A stretch of 64,000 nucleotides of DNA, taken from the NCBI RefSeq assembly GCF_020379485.1, contig NC_063437.1, forward strand, positions 21,043,726-21,107,725, read 5' to 3'. The notes below the pieces were generated by a model. The model saw only the letters and a program-made list of their open reading frames with translations. It did no database searches and was not told the DNA's origin. How positions within the stretch are numbered: position 1 is the first letter of the stretch; each line of letters opens with the position of its first letter. Below, one piece after another: positions 1 through 13,077 of this stretch. Source of the stretch: Brassica napus (lineage: Eukaryota; Streptophyta; Magnoliopsida; Brassicales; Brassicaceae). The position numbers and the translations under genes were made by a program.

Positions 1-1333
1 TTAAACACAATTTAAAAGTTAATTTGAATTTAAAATAGAAGTTAATGGAAAAAATGAAAAAAAAAATTGAAAGGCAATCGAAAAAAAAAAACGGTATAGA
101 TATGCATCATAGAGAACAAGAGTTTGTGAGAAGAATCAAAAGAAAAACTATGGGAAAACCATAGATTGATGAAGAAGAGAAGGGATAATCATTTTTTTCT
201 TTAATTTTTTCAAGTAAAATCGACCATAACACGTTTTAGGAAGTTAGAATATTTTTAGGAGATTTTTATAATATTTCCTTAACTGAAATTTCATTAATTT
301 TCGCAAAAAATCAGGTATTCTTATCCGTAGAAGGCGACTTCTAAAAGTTTAGAAGAATGATAAAAATTTTGAATACATTTTCTACTTTGAGTAGACGTAA
401 GAGTACATTGTAGAAAACACATTCCCTAAAATTTAGAATACTTTATAAACGTAGAAGATGCATTCGGAAGGAAAGTGGATACATTTACGATTAGTAGAAT
501 GCACATTCCTCTTTTTTAGAAATTTAGTAAATAGTAAAATGGACGTTCTAAAAGAAGTAGATGAACGTGTTTATTTTAGAAATTGTTTTCTACTATACTA
601 TTTTATGTTGAAGACGCATTCTACTTTTAGTAGAACGTATCTTAAAAATCTTATTTACCAAGTTTTTGAACAAAACAAAATTACCAGCTTGTGTATATGG
701 ATGTTTTATTAATTGTTTATATTTTTAATAATTTTTTTGATTCTCAAAATTATTTATTTCATTAGTTTTCAGAAATACAAAGGGTAAAAAGGAGAAAAAA
801 ATGGACAAAACTAGTTTTATACCAAAGGGACAACAACCTGGTTTTTTTATTCTCTTTTGGCAATTTTCCCTTATAATTACACATCTTTTTATATATTAGA
901 CATTCTTTCGTTTAACTTCCAATGTGAGATTTTGGTTGATATCTAGCCGTAACTTTTGGAGTTAAAATCATGAGAGTAGAGACACAGAAGGATAATACAC
1001 AAACAAAAACAAAAACAAAAACAAACTCTAAAGTTAAATAAGGTTAATTGTAAAATGGCCCCACCCCAAATTAATTAACCTCTCACGTTATAAGAACACA
1101 TATAATTAAACTCGACGCTCCTAATTGGGCCCAAGGCCCGCCAAAATTAATCCCGAGTTATCGAATTAATTTTAAATTCCCGTTAATTCGTTAAACTAAT
1201 TAAAACCGTTCAGACAAGAAGAGAAGAACCGTTGTACTTTTCAAGCATTACTCAACGGCTACTCCTCTTCTCCCACCTTTCTTCCTCCTCTGAGTCAATC
1301 CCTTTGATCCAATTTCTCATCGATCCAACTGAA
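1..1333. other. Upstream intergenic region with degenerate dispersed repeats
   Basis: No gene is supported here. Between about 300 and 650 the motif GTAGAA / TTCTAC with ACGT or GCATTC nearby recurs many times in both orientations, for example TTCTACTTTGAGTAGACG near 380 and TTCTACTTTTAGTAGAACG near 620. It looks like a decayed repeat or transposon end. A short (AAAAAC)n run lies near 1003-1024. The last 130 bases before 1334 are the probable promoter and 5' UTR of the QWRF gene. Confidence 0.5.
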
Positions 1334-2925
1334 ATGGAGACGAGAACCGGCCAATCAACACCGGCGATAACTGCGCCGGTCCCGGTTCCGGTTCCTCCGC
1401 CTTCTACGCGGCGTCCTAGAGTGAGAGAAGTGAGCTCCAGATTCATGTCTCCGGTTGCTTCATCTTCCGGACATCATCAGCGATCCGTTTCAACTCAGAA
1501 GCCGAGAAGGCAGTTAAAATTACCGGAAGGCGACGAGAACCGCCCTCCGGAGACGGCCGCGCGTGGCCTAGACTCGCCGTTTCCTCTCGACGGAGGAAAA
1601 AACAACCAGCGGCGGAACCGATCCAAGCCGTTGAGAGAGGAGAACGGACACATTCTAACGTTGCTGCCGCCTCCGTCTAGGTCTCGATCGAACCAGCAGC
1701 GTTTGCTTACGTCATCAGCCGCCGCTAGGCTTCTCAGATTATCCGTCTCCACGGACGGTGAAGAAGAAGAGAAACTCAACGATGATGATACGTCGTCGTT
1801 TCGGGCTTCGTTGTTGGTTAAAAACGGCGTTGGCTTGTCATTGCCTCCCGTGGCACCCAACTTGAAGTCTCAAGGAGATATAAAGAGACAGAAGAGAGTT
1901 TTAGGACAACAAGCGGATGCACACTCTTTGAAACTGCTACACAACCGCTACTTGCAATGGAGATTCGCAAACGCAAATGCTGACGTCATAAAACAAGCTC
2001 ATAAAGCAGAGGCTGAGGTATGTATGTATGACTCTAACATTAACATTCTGAACGAACTAGCAATAGTCTCTAACTTCAATGGTGAATTATAACTTTCTTG
2101 CAGAGAATGTTTTATTCACTTGGTTTGAAAATGTCAGAGCTCTCTCATTGTGTACATAAGAAACGCATAGAGCTCCAAGGATTAGTGAGAGTAAAAGCTC
2201 TTAAGGAGATTGTGGAGCCTCAAGTAAATCAGATTTGATTATCTCATTTAGACAATAAAAAAAGCGATTGAGAAAAAACGTGTAATTAGTAGTATTTGGT
2301 GGACTAACCTCTTTATTACTCTAATGCAGATGCCTTTATTGGAACAATGGACAACATTTGAAGAAGAATACTCAGCTTCACTATCGGAAACATCCGAAGC
2401 TTTATTGAATGCTTCATTGCGGCTCCCTCTAGATGTCGATATCAAGGTTTATACTGTTCGGATGAACTTAGATTTAACATTGTTCCCTTTATTATATCTT
2501 TTGCATTAAACAATTTTGATTCTCAATATCAGGTTGAGACGATGGAAGGCATCGTGCAAAGTATAGAACAGTTTCTCCCTAAGGTTGGCAAAATGCTATC
2601 ATTGTTGGCTTCACGCCAGACATGAACATGAATATATATGTAACAACTTCTTTGATGCACTTTGCAGACACAAGAGATTGAGAGTTTGTTGTCGGAACTA
2701 GCGAGAGTAAGCAGCAGAGAAAAAGTATCAGTGGAAGACTGTGGAGTTGCACTGCTTAAGACACATTCGTCACATGTATGAACCGAACCTCTAAACATAT
2801 AATTTGATATAATCATTTGTTTCCTTTCAGTTGTTGAAATCTGAAATGTCTTAATTTTTCTGCAGGTTGAAGATTGCTATCTTAGAAGTCAGCTTATACA
2901 GCAGCACCACAAGCAATGTGTATAA
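1334..2925 (+). CDS. EDE1: QWRF-motif microtubule-associated protein, EDE1-like (six exons)
   Basis: Probable ENDOSPERM DEFECTIVE 1 orthologue, a plant microtubule-binding protein of the QWRF (DUF566/AUG8-like) family that acts on mitotic arrays in endosperm and embryo. Exons are 1334-2017, 2104-2223, 2330-2446, 2533-2583, 2668-2775 and 2866-2925. All introns are phase 0 with GT-AG ends, giving 379 residues. The N-terminal two thirds is basic, rich in Ser, Pro and Arg and low in complexity. The QWRF signature is at about residues 208-211, followed by the conserved helical C-terminal half. The first ATG (METRTG) is chosen because upstream in-frame sequence has no ATG. The protein is shorter than Arabidopsis EDE1 as I remember it (about 470), mainly in the disordered N terminus. 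Assignment rests on the motif and on collinearity with the genes downstream; paralogue identity is inferred. Confidence 0.85.
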
Positions 2926-5312
2926 TAAATGAATTTGAAGCTCCCCTTGCATAATAAATGTATCACACAAAATAGTATAATAAAAGGTTTTGGTAAAGTC
3001 ACTGTATTGAAGAAAGCTGATGAAACTGACGCTGTAGCTAATTAGAACAACGCTGATGATAGCAAATGTTGTTCCAACACAACAAGGTTTTTGTATTTTG
3101 AAATGTAAAATTATATGTCAGAGAAAACAGATGTGTTATATGTTTCTGATTCCAGGATACGTTTGAGAGCATCAGATTTATAAGCATGAAAACATTTGAT
3201 CTTTGGAAATGTAAGGCCTTATAATCTTTAGGCCCATAAAATAGTCCATTTTAAGTGGTGACTCCAGTGGACCACTGCCCACTGGTGGTGTGTAATAATA
3301 ATTAGTAGGGCGTTGAAATGTGATAATGAGTCAATCCCATACCCGTGACATGTAGTTGAGCATAACACTCCAAAATTCTACTTTGGCACTTTTAAAGAAA
3401 CCACGAGATGAAGCCAACTCTTTCTTTGTCTTTTTGAATATTGAATATTGAATATTTCGGTTCTTTTTTTCAATCCTTTCAAGTAAGAAAAAGGTTGTAG
3501 TCAAGATATTATATTAATTAAACTAACTAACTGAACTTGACCTATGTTTGTAGCTGTTTTCATTAAGGTCGTTGGTATGTTATAATTTGGAAATGACTTA
3601 GAGACATGATTATAGACCCAGTTGTTAGACTTTATAATTGACCCATTGTACTTTTTTTATGGTTATGTCTAGCTATAGTAAGCAATAAAGCTAGCAGATG
3701 TTATGTACAAAAAATAAAATAAAGCAGATGTTGTGTTACAAAAATGTTTAATTTGTGTCTGCATGTACCAATTTTGTTTTTTTTTTTTTTCATATCACGA
3801 ACGTTATAATAACGTGTCTGATGTCAGCGTTCCTGAATATCTTGATATTAAATGATGAAAGTTTGAATATAGCATCTATTTACCACCTATTTCCCCCTAC
3901 AAAAATTAACTGGATTTCATTTGGAAAATGGAGAAAATACTTTTCTACAGTGGAGACAGAATCCTTGAACAATCAACTAACATTTTTTTATTGGTTCTAG
4001 CTAATAATAACAAACGGTTTTAATACGGCAGAGAGATGCAATTTGCACATAATTTTCAGAAATATATCGTGGCAATGAAAATAAAATCTTCATATTTCAA
4101 GACAAAAAAAAAATTTGATGAAATTTTTATAAAAAGAAGAATTGTACGAATTCACAATCGAAATAGAAAAATGTGAAGATTTGGCCAATAAGAAATTAAT
4201 GGCATAGGACATACGTAGGCTTTAAAGAAAGAAATACAAAATGGGAAAATGGAGATGTAACAGAATGGAAAAGGAAAGGTGTGGAGTTGATTGAGATTTG
4301 AGACCATGTATTGTCGTCATTTTTCCTTCTAATTATCTTAAGTTCTTAACCGACAATTCATGGCTTTATTTTTTGAATTTTACACTGTTTTTCACATTGT
4401 GGGTGCTCTCACTCCCACCCAATCATAAATAAATACTTTTTAAATAGTGATGATAAGGTAGTGGAGCAATGCTCAAATAGTTGACTCAGTAATTTAAATA
4501 TTACTATCTACACATGTTGTTTTGTTTTTTTATCAATACTGTATGTTTAAGGTTTAAATCAGTACTGCAAAGTGTGCATTTATGATAACCGGCTTGTTTA
4601 TGAACAACACTCGACTGGACTGGCTCTATGATAAATAATGCAAAATATTTATGTAATGAGAAATTATATTAAAAAAATGTAAATGAATAAATTATAAGAC
4701 ATCTATTTTCTTAAAATTGAATAATTATGCTATTACAAGAAATTGATCTGTGTTAATCTTAATATGCATCATTAGGCAATGAAAAACTAAAAGGAAGATG
4801 TAAACATTTGCATTTGACCCTTCTCATGATTAACATATTATGTCATTTTTATCATCATTTTAGCTAGGTATGAGTGAGCCTAAACCAGAAGAGATTAATA
4901 CATTTCTCCAGATGAATTTTGAAAATCCCGAAAACAAAACGTTAAGGCGTCAGAACAGTGGGAATGTTCCAATCCAGCAAAATTTCATTTCTCTAAAAAG
5001 CTGACAGTAAAATTAAAAAAATTAAAAAAATTATACTTTTGATATAAAATAAAAATAAAACCTTCGAACTATTCCAGAAAAAAAGATCCTGACAAGAAAA
5101 AATAAAAATTTAAAACAGATGAAAAGACAGTAACCAATCTTACGCAAAAGAATCCAAGTTTTTTCACTTGTGTCTGTTTTAAAAGAAAAAACGTACGGTC
5201 CTTTAATGAAAGGTTTAGCACAAAAGAGTTATTAACTTCCCAGAAGAACCTCTCATCTTCTCTATCTCTCCAAAAAGACTTTCTCTTTCTGTGTTTCTTT
5301 CTTTCTTTAACC
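2926..5312. other. Intergenic region, no gene seen
   Basis: AT-rich spacer between the QWRF gene and the neprosin gene. It has poly-A/T runs and a short AATATTG triplication near 3437-3458, but no supported ORF, RNA gene or complete transposon. By the Arabidopsis order I recall, At2g44200 and At2g44210 would lie here; I see no trace of a CIR-like protein. The final 100 bases are the pyrimidine-rich leader of the next gene. Confidence 0.5.
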
Positions 5313-7245
5313 ATGGCCGTTAATTTCAAAAGGGTCAGCTTCTTGCTTGCTCTGGTAATGACGGTGGCGGCTATCCTCACTCCTTCAGTCATCTCCGGCG
5401 AAAATAGGTTCTCCGATCTCCAAATCCATAAACACTTGAAACGACTCAACAAGCCACCTCTCAAATCCATAAAGGTTAAAAAATTTCACAGAGATTATTA
5501 GATAAAGTTTCAACAAATTTCACAATAATTTATGGTTTCAAACAGAGCCCAGATGGAGATGTGATTGACTGTGTCCCAATCACCGACCAACCAGCTTTAG
5601 CTCATCCTCTGCTCATTAACCACACCGTCCAGGTTTAGAAACTGTTCTGTTTTTCTTCTTTCAGTTCGAACAGACTCTGTTCTGACATTGTTAATGGGCT
5701 TTGTTTATAGATGAGACCAAGTTTCAACCCAGAGAGTGTCTTTAGTGAGAGTAAAGTTTCGTCCAAGTGTAATGATATCACTCAGCTTTGGCATGTGAAT
5801 GGGAAATGCCCTGAGGACACAGTTCCCATCAGAAGAACGAGGAAGCAAGATCTTTACCGAGCGAGTTCCGTCGAGAAGTTCGGTATGAAGAGCCAGAAGA
5901 GTATTCCTAAGCCTAAATCTTATGAGCCAGCTAGTGTCCTCACACAAAATGGTCATCAGGTAATAATTTTTCATTGTCATGTTTTTGTTGTTGTGTGTTT
6001 ATTAACAAGGTTTCTTATCTCTTTGGATTTGATGTAGCACGCGATAATGTATGTCGAAGATGGGGTTTTCTACGGGGCGAAAGCGAAGATTAATGTATGG
6101 AATCCGGATGTGGAGATGCCTAATGAGTTTAGCTTGGCTCAGATTTGGGTTTTGGGTGGAAACTTTAACTCTGATCTTAATAGTATTGAAGCTGGCTGGC
6201 AGGTGAATCTTATCTTCTTGAAAAGGACTTCTTGTTAATAGAGAAAGACTGTTTCTAACTCAGAGATTTGTGTGTGTGTTTTCAGGTCAGTCCACAGTTG
6301 TATGGTGATACTCGCACCAGGCTCTTCACTTATTGGACTGTAAGTTTCTACATATTTCGGTTTTTTTTTTTAATATTCTTGTCTGTGTTTTAGTTTATCT
6401 AAGTATCATTATTTTGGTTTCTCTTGTGAAAAAAAAAACAGAGTGATGCATACCAAGGCACTGGCTGCTATAACCTTCTGTGCTCAGGGTTTGTTCAAGT
6501 CAACAGGGAGATTGCAATGGGTGGTTCAATCTCACCTCTCTCTGGCTATGGGAACTCTCAGTATGACATTACCATACTTATCTGGAAGGTAAACCAACAG
6601 CAAGAAACCTTTAAAACTTTGAAAGCTTAGATGCTTTTAGTTAGCTCCCTACAAACAAGAATAAAATAACTTAGTTAAAACTAATATAAAAATATACATT
6701 GTACAGCTAAATTTATTTCTATATGTAGCCTAATGATGTCAATAAAAATATGTAGGCTAATGAAAAATATGGTTTTAGTGATGTTGTCGGTTTATTCAGT
6801 TTGTTTAGCATAAAACTATTTCTACCAACCGGTTTTGGTTTAGCTTCGGTTTGGTTTTTCTCAGGATCCAAAAGAAGGACATTGGTGGCTACAATTTGGA
6901 GAGAAGTACATAATAGGATACTGGCCAGCTTCACTCTTCTCTTACTTATCAGAAAGTGCATCGATGATCGAATGGGGAGGTGAAGTGGTGAACTCACAGT
7001 CTGAGGAAGGAAAACACACCACCACTCAGATGGGAAGTGGTCGGTTTGCAGAGGAAGGTTGGGGCAAAGCTAGTTACTTCAAGAACGTTCAAGTAGTCGA
7101 TGGGTCGAACGAACTGAGGAACCCTGAGAATCTTCAAGTCTTTACTGATCAAGAAAACTGTTACAATGTGAAGAGTGGTGATGGAGGTTCTTGGGGAAGT
7201 CACTTCTATTATGGTGGTCCTGGTAGAAACTCTAATTGCCCTTAA
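5313..7245 (+). CDS. Neprosin-family putative glutamic peptidase (DUF239), seven exons
   Basis: Secreted neprosin-type protein with a neprosin activation peptide (DUF4409) followed by the neprosin domain (DUF239). The founding member is a prolyl-cleaving glutamic peptidase of pitcher-plant fluid; most Brassicaceae copies are uncharacterised. Exons are 5313-5474, 5546-5632, 5711-5959, 6038-6202, 6286-6339, 6442-6588 and 6865-7245, all phase 0, giving 414 residues, the family's usual length. A signal peptide covers about residues 1-29 (hydrophobic [12 protein letters not shown], then VISG). Family hallmarks seen are [19 protein letters not shown], the DPKEGHWW segment opening the last exon and the terminal YGGPGRN..CP. 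Position and similarity suggest the At2g44210/At2g44220 group. The gene looks intact. Catalytic Glu residues cannot be assigned without an alignment. Confidence 0.9.
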
Positions 7246-7548
7246 AGATCTGCCTACTTACACTTGCATAGCAGGATCACTCCAGATTTAATTATCAATT
7301 GTATAAAACATATATTATATACGCATTCTTAAGTATATTGGTTTTAGTTTGCAATGAGTGTGTCTTTGTTTCTATGGAGTGAAGAGAATATAAATGTCTT
7401 TAAAGAACATGGTCCCATGTGTATACTGGAATATATATATAATCACATTAGTTACTCGTCTTTGTTTTCAGGTGACCTGTGTTATAATTGCTTTGTCTAC
7501 GTATAACAAAACATAGAGATGGGACTTTTGGATCTTCCATTATAATTA

Positions 7549-8957
7549 CTAGAGCCCGTGTCCGCGCTTCGCGCGGATTACATGTTTAATTAAAGAACAG
7601 TTTAATTAAAATTGGAAGTTTTAAAGTTTCTGAAAGTGTAAGTTAAGTTTTGTTTCTTTTATAATGCGAAGACGTTGGAAGCGGTGATCACTTTTTTTTA
7701 TAAACTAAAGTAAGTTTGAATAATAAATTATGTTGATGAATTTAATATTCGTAAGAAAAAATAGTATTTGAGTGTGCCTATTTAATTGACGTAGAAAGCT
7801 GTAACGTAAATTTTAAAAAAGTTGACTGGTGTCGTTTGCTATGAGGCTTAGGATAGAAATTTATTCCTCTTTTGGAAGCGTTGTATGATATCAATATCGT
7901 TGTCAAAGTAGAAGCACGATCCAGGTGTGGTTGTGAGTGATAGTTTCCCTGAAAAAGTGAAATATTTGTAAAAATTTAGTTTGACATAAACTTTATGTTT
8001 AGTTTATTACCTTCATGTAACCGTAGAATGATACTTGTGATGATTACGATTTAGTTTTTCCTGGTAGATATGCGATTTTACTCCCTGAAATTAGACGTCT
8101 CCTTGTCCCACAAAGTTAAACGTACCAGTTATCTACAAATAATTATTGTATTATATTTCAAATTTTTTATATTTTTTATATATCTAGAGTATTAGGGTCA
8201 TTTTGGGCATTTTGCTACATGTCATCTCTACAATTAAAAAAATAAACATGAGACGGATAATTTTATTTAATGTTGGTAATATCTTATGCATCATCTATAA
8301 AATAAATATATATTCATATATACCATTCCAGATTTAGTAATATTATTATTTTTATATAATTATACAATTTGTATTACTAAAGCTTTTAAAAATATGCAAT
8401 TTTTAAACATCTAATATCTAATCGTATGATATTTAGTTTCTTATATTTCTACAAAATTTTAAAAATATTGTTTAGGCCAAATGTTTGATAATTATACAAT
8501 TTTATATCATTTTTATTAGTTTTATATAATTTGATATAATATATATCAAATCTATATTAAATTTTATTAAGATAATAGTAAAATCTATAACATTTAATAA
8601 AATTTATTTTTAAATATAAGTTAGAACAACACTAAGAACCTCAATTGAAATAGTATAATAATGGGATGCGTGAGAAGCTTTGTGATTCAACACGCCTCCG
8701 GTGTGGCGAAAGACTAAACAAAAGCATGTAATTTCATAAAATAGAATGAGCTTCTTAGTTTCTTGGTATCATATACCGTAAATGGATATTGGGCTGACTT
8801 CAGTATTGACTGGGATTTAAATAAATTGTTTGGGCTTCGTAATTGACATGGATATCAGCCCAGTTTGAGATGAGCTGTTAGATTGATTGGCTAGGAATTT
8901 TTTGCATATGTGGCACACTTTAGAAGCCTTTAAAATAGCTCCTTTTATATAGTAGGA
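7549..8957 (-). mobile_element. Non-autonomous Helitron, 1.4 kb, minus strand
   Basis: Read on the minus strand, the element begins with TC (TCCTACTATATAAAAGGAGC, from 8957) and ends in CTAG at 7552-7549. The end is preceded by a GC-rich hairpin (CCGCGC..GCGCGG, plus-strand positions about 7561-7576). The flanking host bases are A before TC and T after CTAG, as expected for Helitron insertion between A and T without target duplication. The interior is AT-rich with no helicase or Rep motif, so it is non-autonomous. It lies just downstream of the intact neprosin gene. Confidence 0.85.
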
Positions 8958-9645
8958 TTGGTCAAACTTCATTAGTGTAGTGTAATAAATAAATGTATTG
9001 TTTCATAATTTAGTTGTTACTAATACTCATCCAAAAATATATTGGTTCATAATGTAGTTGTCACTAATATGTTGCCGTTTGTCTTGTGACTGACACTATC
9101 GCTTAATTTCTTTTGGAGCGAATTTAGTATCTGGTAATGCGGGCAAGGTTTGACTTCATTTCCGGTCTCTCTTTTGTGCTTATTTAGAAACAAAATATCT
9201 TCTAACACAGTTATTAATTCGATGTCATATGTAAAAATAGAATCATTCTAATAATTTAATTTTTATTAGAACAAGTTTTCTGTCAAAAAGAAGAATAAAT
9301 GATGATCATCTCTTTTGTTAAAACAGAAACATTATGACTTTTCTAGGTGGATTTAAGTTGGACCTCCTATTAGATATGTTATATTTTCTGATCTTAATAA
9401 ATGTTTATGTTGTCAAATTAATTATGATAACAATTTATTAGATATGTTCATAATTTTAGAAAGAATCTCACCTAAATTTTGAAAAAAAACAAATCAGAAA
9501 ATATCTTATCATTAAGATTGTATTTTTTTTGGAAAAATATTAAATATATATATATATATATATATAAGTTTTTAAATTTGCAATATGGGATCTAAGCATA
9601 TATCTGCATCTAAACTAAACCCAAAATGGATTGTCTATAACTTAG
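8958..9645. other. Intergenic remnant with TA microsatellite
   Basis: AT-rich DNA between the Helitron and the neprosin remnant. Contains a (TA)n run near 9545-9568. I looked for the upstream exons of the remnant gene and found none. Confidence 0.5.
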
Positions 9646-10026
9646 GACTGTGGAAACTGGTGGCTAAGGGTCGGTGAGGAGCTTGTTGGGTACTGGCCTG
9701 GCTCGTTGTTTACTTCTCTGAAAGATAAAGCTGAGGAAGTTTATTGGGGCGGTGGAATCGCAAACGAAATGACCGGCGGGAGACACACAACCACCACTAT
9801 GGGAAGTGGGCACTTCGCAGGAGAGTGGTATAAGAAAGCGAGCTATTTCAGGAAAGTTATGACAGTTGATGGAGCCAATACTCTGAGAGAAGCAGAAAAT
9901 CTTCATCCTACTACTGATAATGATAACTGCTACAGCGTTAAAGAAGGACAAAGTGGAAGTTCTTATTGGGGCCGGGGGACTCATTTCTTCTATGGTGGTC
10001 CTGGTCGAAACGCTAAGTGCCCTTGA
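9646..10026 (+). pseudogene. Neprosin (DUF239) gene remnant: last exon only
   Basis: This 381-base segment is open, has an intact stop, and matches the last exon of the gene at 5313-7245 residue for residue in layout: GNWWLRVGEELVGYWP, then HTTTTMGSGHF, then FFYGGPGRNAKCP at the end. It is exactly the same length as that last exon (381 bases) and is preceded by an acceptor-like TTAG. Six upstream exons, including the signal peptide and activation peptide, are missing from the 2.4 kb upstream. It is therefore a 5'-truncated copy of a tandem neprosin paralogue. The lack of frameshifts suggests recent truncation or selection on the sequence. Fusion to another 5' exon is possible but I see no candidate. 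Confidence 0.85.
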
Positions 10027-11238
10027 TATCTGGATATGTGTGTGTGTGTGTGTGTCAAAGCTTAAGTATGTCGCATGTGTAATTTAAAATAAGAACATGT
10101 GATAGTCATGACATGAAAAGAAAAATTCAGTCAAGGTAGTTAGATCCTTGATATTATGTGTATGTAAAAGCTTTTTTAGGTCAAAAGTCTGTAATTTGAA
10201 TAATAATATGTTTGAATGTCAAAAAAGAATATGATAAGAATATGCATGTTTGATCTGGTCGTAAGGTTTTTGTACATGATAGTGTTTGGGCTAGCAACAT
10301 TTATATTTGTTCGGAACTTCAATTTTATAGATTTCTCTTAACATTTTCCACCAATTTTTTTAAAAATAGATTTCTGAATATCATTTGATGCATTGGACGA
10401 ACTGGCGGTAACAAAGGTCATGATGCTTTCAGTTTTATGGAGTTCGCTTTTTCGTGGATTTGGGTTTATGATTTTGTAAGCAAACAAAGTTTTTTTTTGA
10501 AAATTTTCCTTTAATATTCTACTAGATGGATCTTCCAACAATGTTAACATAAAATATCGTTACATAAAAAAAAAGATATCGTTACATATATTTTATATGA
10601 TTCATGTACCTATATTTTTGTATAAAATTCTATATACATGTAATGACATTTCTACTCTGAAAATGTTCGTGGCATCTTTTTCCATGATTGAATTTGTATG
10701 GTACACTTAATAGAGTTCTAAAGATGTGTAGGTTATTGAAGACCGTTTCGGAGACCGATTCCTAACTACAAACATCTTACAAATGATTTTGTATTGGAAA
10801 TTAAGTATATATATTAAAATCATATTAGTTTTATATATTTTTAACAAGTACCAGGTTTCTTTTGCTTTTGGATAAACTGTAACAAGTCGTTGTCCCTTGT
10901 CATCAAAATTTCAAGTATTCCCTTGCACGATATGTAAACTGCAGAAAAAAAAAGAAAAGAGAAGGATATAATAAACATGTATATTTTGAATAAAACCTTG
11001 CACGACAATTTCAGTTAGATCGATAAGCATTGACTTCTACGTTTACGTTTGCGTTATTTCTCATTAACAATGAAGAATATGCTTTACACTTATTCTCTTT
11101 GGCATTTAACTTCTCTTGCTTATTTTATAGTATATTCTTGACGAGTTTTTAAAAACATCAAGATACTAAAAATATATACAACCCATGACTTCAAGTTTCT
11201 ACTGTTAGACCATTTCAAATCAATCTCCCCATCTCAAA
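10027..11238. other. Intergenic region with TG microsatellite
   Basis: Contains a (TG)n repeat at about 10037-10054 directly after the remnant stop codon, then AT-rich sequence without a supported gene. The last 100 bases are the promoter and leader of the DUF946 gene. Confidence 0.5.
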
Positions 11239-13077
11239 ATGGGAAACTGTCTTTCAATCACGGATCCTTCTCCCGAAGCTGTATCAGAGAAGATTCTCAA
11301 AGCACTTCCCGTGGAAACTCCTTTCAAGTTTCCCTCACCACTGCCTACTTTGCCTCAAGGTTTGTACTATATATGGTTCTTGTCCATCTCTTGTGAGAAT
11401 ATAAAACTTCTACAGAGTTTCGAGGAAACATGAATAATATAAAAGACTTGGATCAGTCCAGCCAGTTGGTTTTAAGTTGAAAATTCGTAAAACTTAACAT
11501 TTATTGGTTTGATGATTTTTATTTGACTTGAATCTTCAGGTAACGGGTTTGCGAAACAAACCATTGACTTGGGAGGTCTTGAGGTTAGCCAAGTTTCGAC
11601 ATTCAACAAGGTCTGGTCCACTTATGAAGGTGGACCAGACAACCTCGGAGCAACCTTCTTTGAACCATCATCGGTCCCTTCCGGTTTCTCCATCCTCGGT
11701 TACTACGCTCAACCAAACAACCATCAACTATTTGGATGGGTACTCACAGCTAGGGATCTCTCAAGCGACACCTTGAAATCGCCTCTAGATTACACCCTCG
11801 TAGCAAACACCGAGTCACTCAAGACCAAACAAGACGGACCTGGATACATCTGGCAGCCCGTGCCGCCTGATGGATACCAAGCCGTTGGTTTATTAGTCAC
11901 AACCACCTCTCAAAAGCCTCCTCTAGACAAACTACGTTGTGTTAGGTCAGACTTAACCGAACAGTGTGAAGCTGACACATGGATATGGGGAACAAACGGA
12001 GTCAACGTCTCAAACCTAAGACCGAACATTAGAGGGACACAAGCTACAGGAGTCTGTGTCGGAACATTCACATGGCAACCTCAAAACTCATCTCCTCCAT
12101 CTTTAGCTTGCTTGAAGAACACGAAACTAAACTTCTCCACCATGCCAAACGGGTCCCAAATCGGTGTCTTGTTCAACACGTATTCTCCATTGATCCATCT
12201 CCACCCAGACGAAGAATACCTACCTTCTTCTGTCAACTGGTACTTCAGCAACGGTGCCTTGCTTTACAAGCAAGGTCAAGAATCAAACCCTAACCCTATC
12301 GAATCCAACGGAGCAAACCTTCCACAAGGCGGATCTAACGACGGTTCATACTGGCTAGACCTGCCTAGAGACAAGAAGGCCAAAGAGAGAGTTAAGAAAG
12401 GTGACTTGCGGAACACGAAAGCGTATCTCCACATCAAACCAATGCTCGGAGCAACGTTCACCGACATAGCCATCTGGCTATTCTACCCTTTCAATGGTCC
12501 CGCACGTGCTAAAGTCAAGTTCATCAACCTACCGTTAGGGAGGATCGGCGAACACATTGGTGATTGGGAACACGTGACGTTACGTATAAGCAACTTCACC
12601 GGAGAGCTATGGAGAGTGTTCTTGTCTCAGCACAGCGGAGGAGTTTGGCTCGACGCTTGTGACCTAGAGTTCCAAGGAGGAGGAAGCAACAAGCCTGTGG
12701 CGTACGCGTCGCTTCACGGACACGCAATGTATGCTAAACCTGGACTTGTGTTGCAAGGAGACGGTGATGTTGGGATAAGGAACGATACGGCGAAGAGTAA
12801 GAAGGTGGTTGATACGGGGTTAGGGTACGAGGTGGTTGCGGCGGAGTATGAAGGCGGAGGAGTGGTGGAGCCGCCGTGGCTGAATTATTACAGGAAGTGG
12901 GGACCTAAGATTGATTATAGCGTTGATGATGATGTTAAGAGGGTGGCGAGGCTGTTGCCTGGAGCTTTGAAGAAGGCTTTTGACAACTTTGCGAAGAAGA
13001 TTCCTGATGAAGTGTATGGTGAAGATGGGCCTACTGGGCCTAAACTCAAGGGAAACTGGGCTGGTGATGAAAAATGA
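11239..13077 (+). CDS. DUF946 / VPS62-domain protein, two exons
   Basis: Member of the plant DUF946 family (annotated as vacuolar protein sorting-associated protein 62 domain, PF06101), function unknown. Exons are 11239-11359 and 11540-13077 (phase 1), giving 552 residues. The N terminus MGNCLS carries Gly2 and Cys4 with Ser6, the pattern of N-myristoylation plus S-acylation, so membrane attachment is likely; this is inference from the motif. Conserved family blocks seen are SYWLDLPRD, the IAIWLFYPFNGPAR segment, GDWEHVTLRI, SQHSGG and VAYASLHGHAMY. The last two are His-rich blocks that could form an active or metal site, but nothing shows this. Orthologue by position: At2g44230 group. It converges on the MFS gene with 483 bases between stop codons. 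Confidence 0.9.

Noticed and set aside
1495..1860. 121-codon minus-strand frame opposite the QWRF exon
   Set aside because: Antisense shadow of a GC-rich Ser/Arg coding exon; the plus-strand protein has the diagnostic QWRF motif.
5069..5470. 133-codon minus-strand frame over the neprosin start
   Set aside because: Overlaps the signal-peptide exon antisense and runs into T/A-rich leader; no support.
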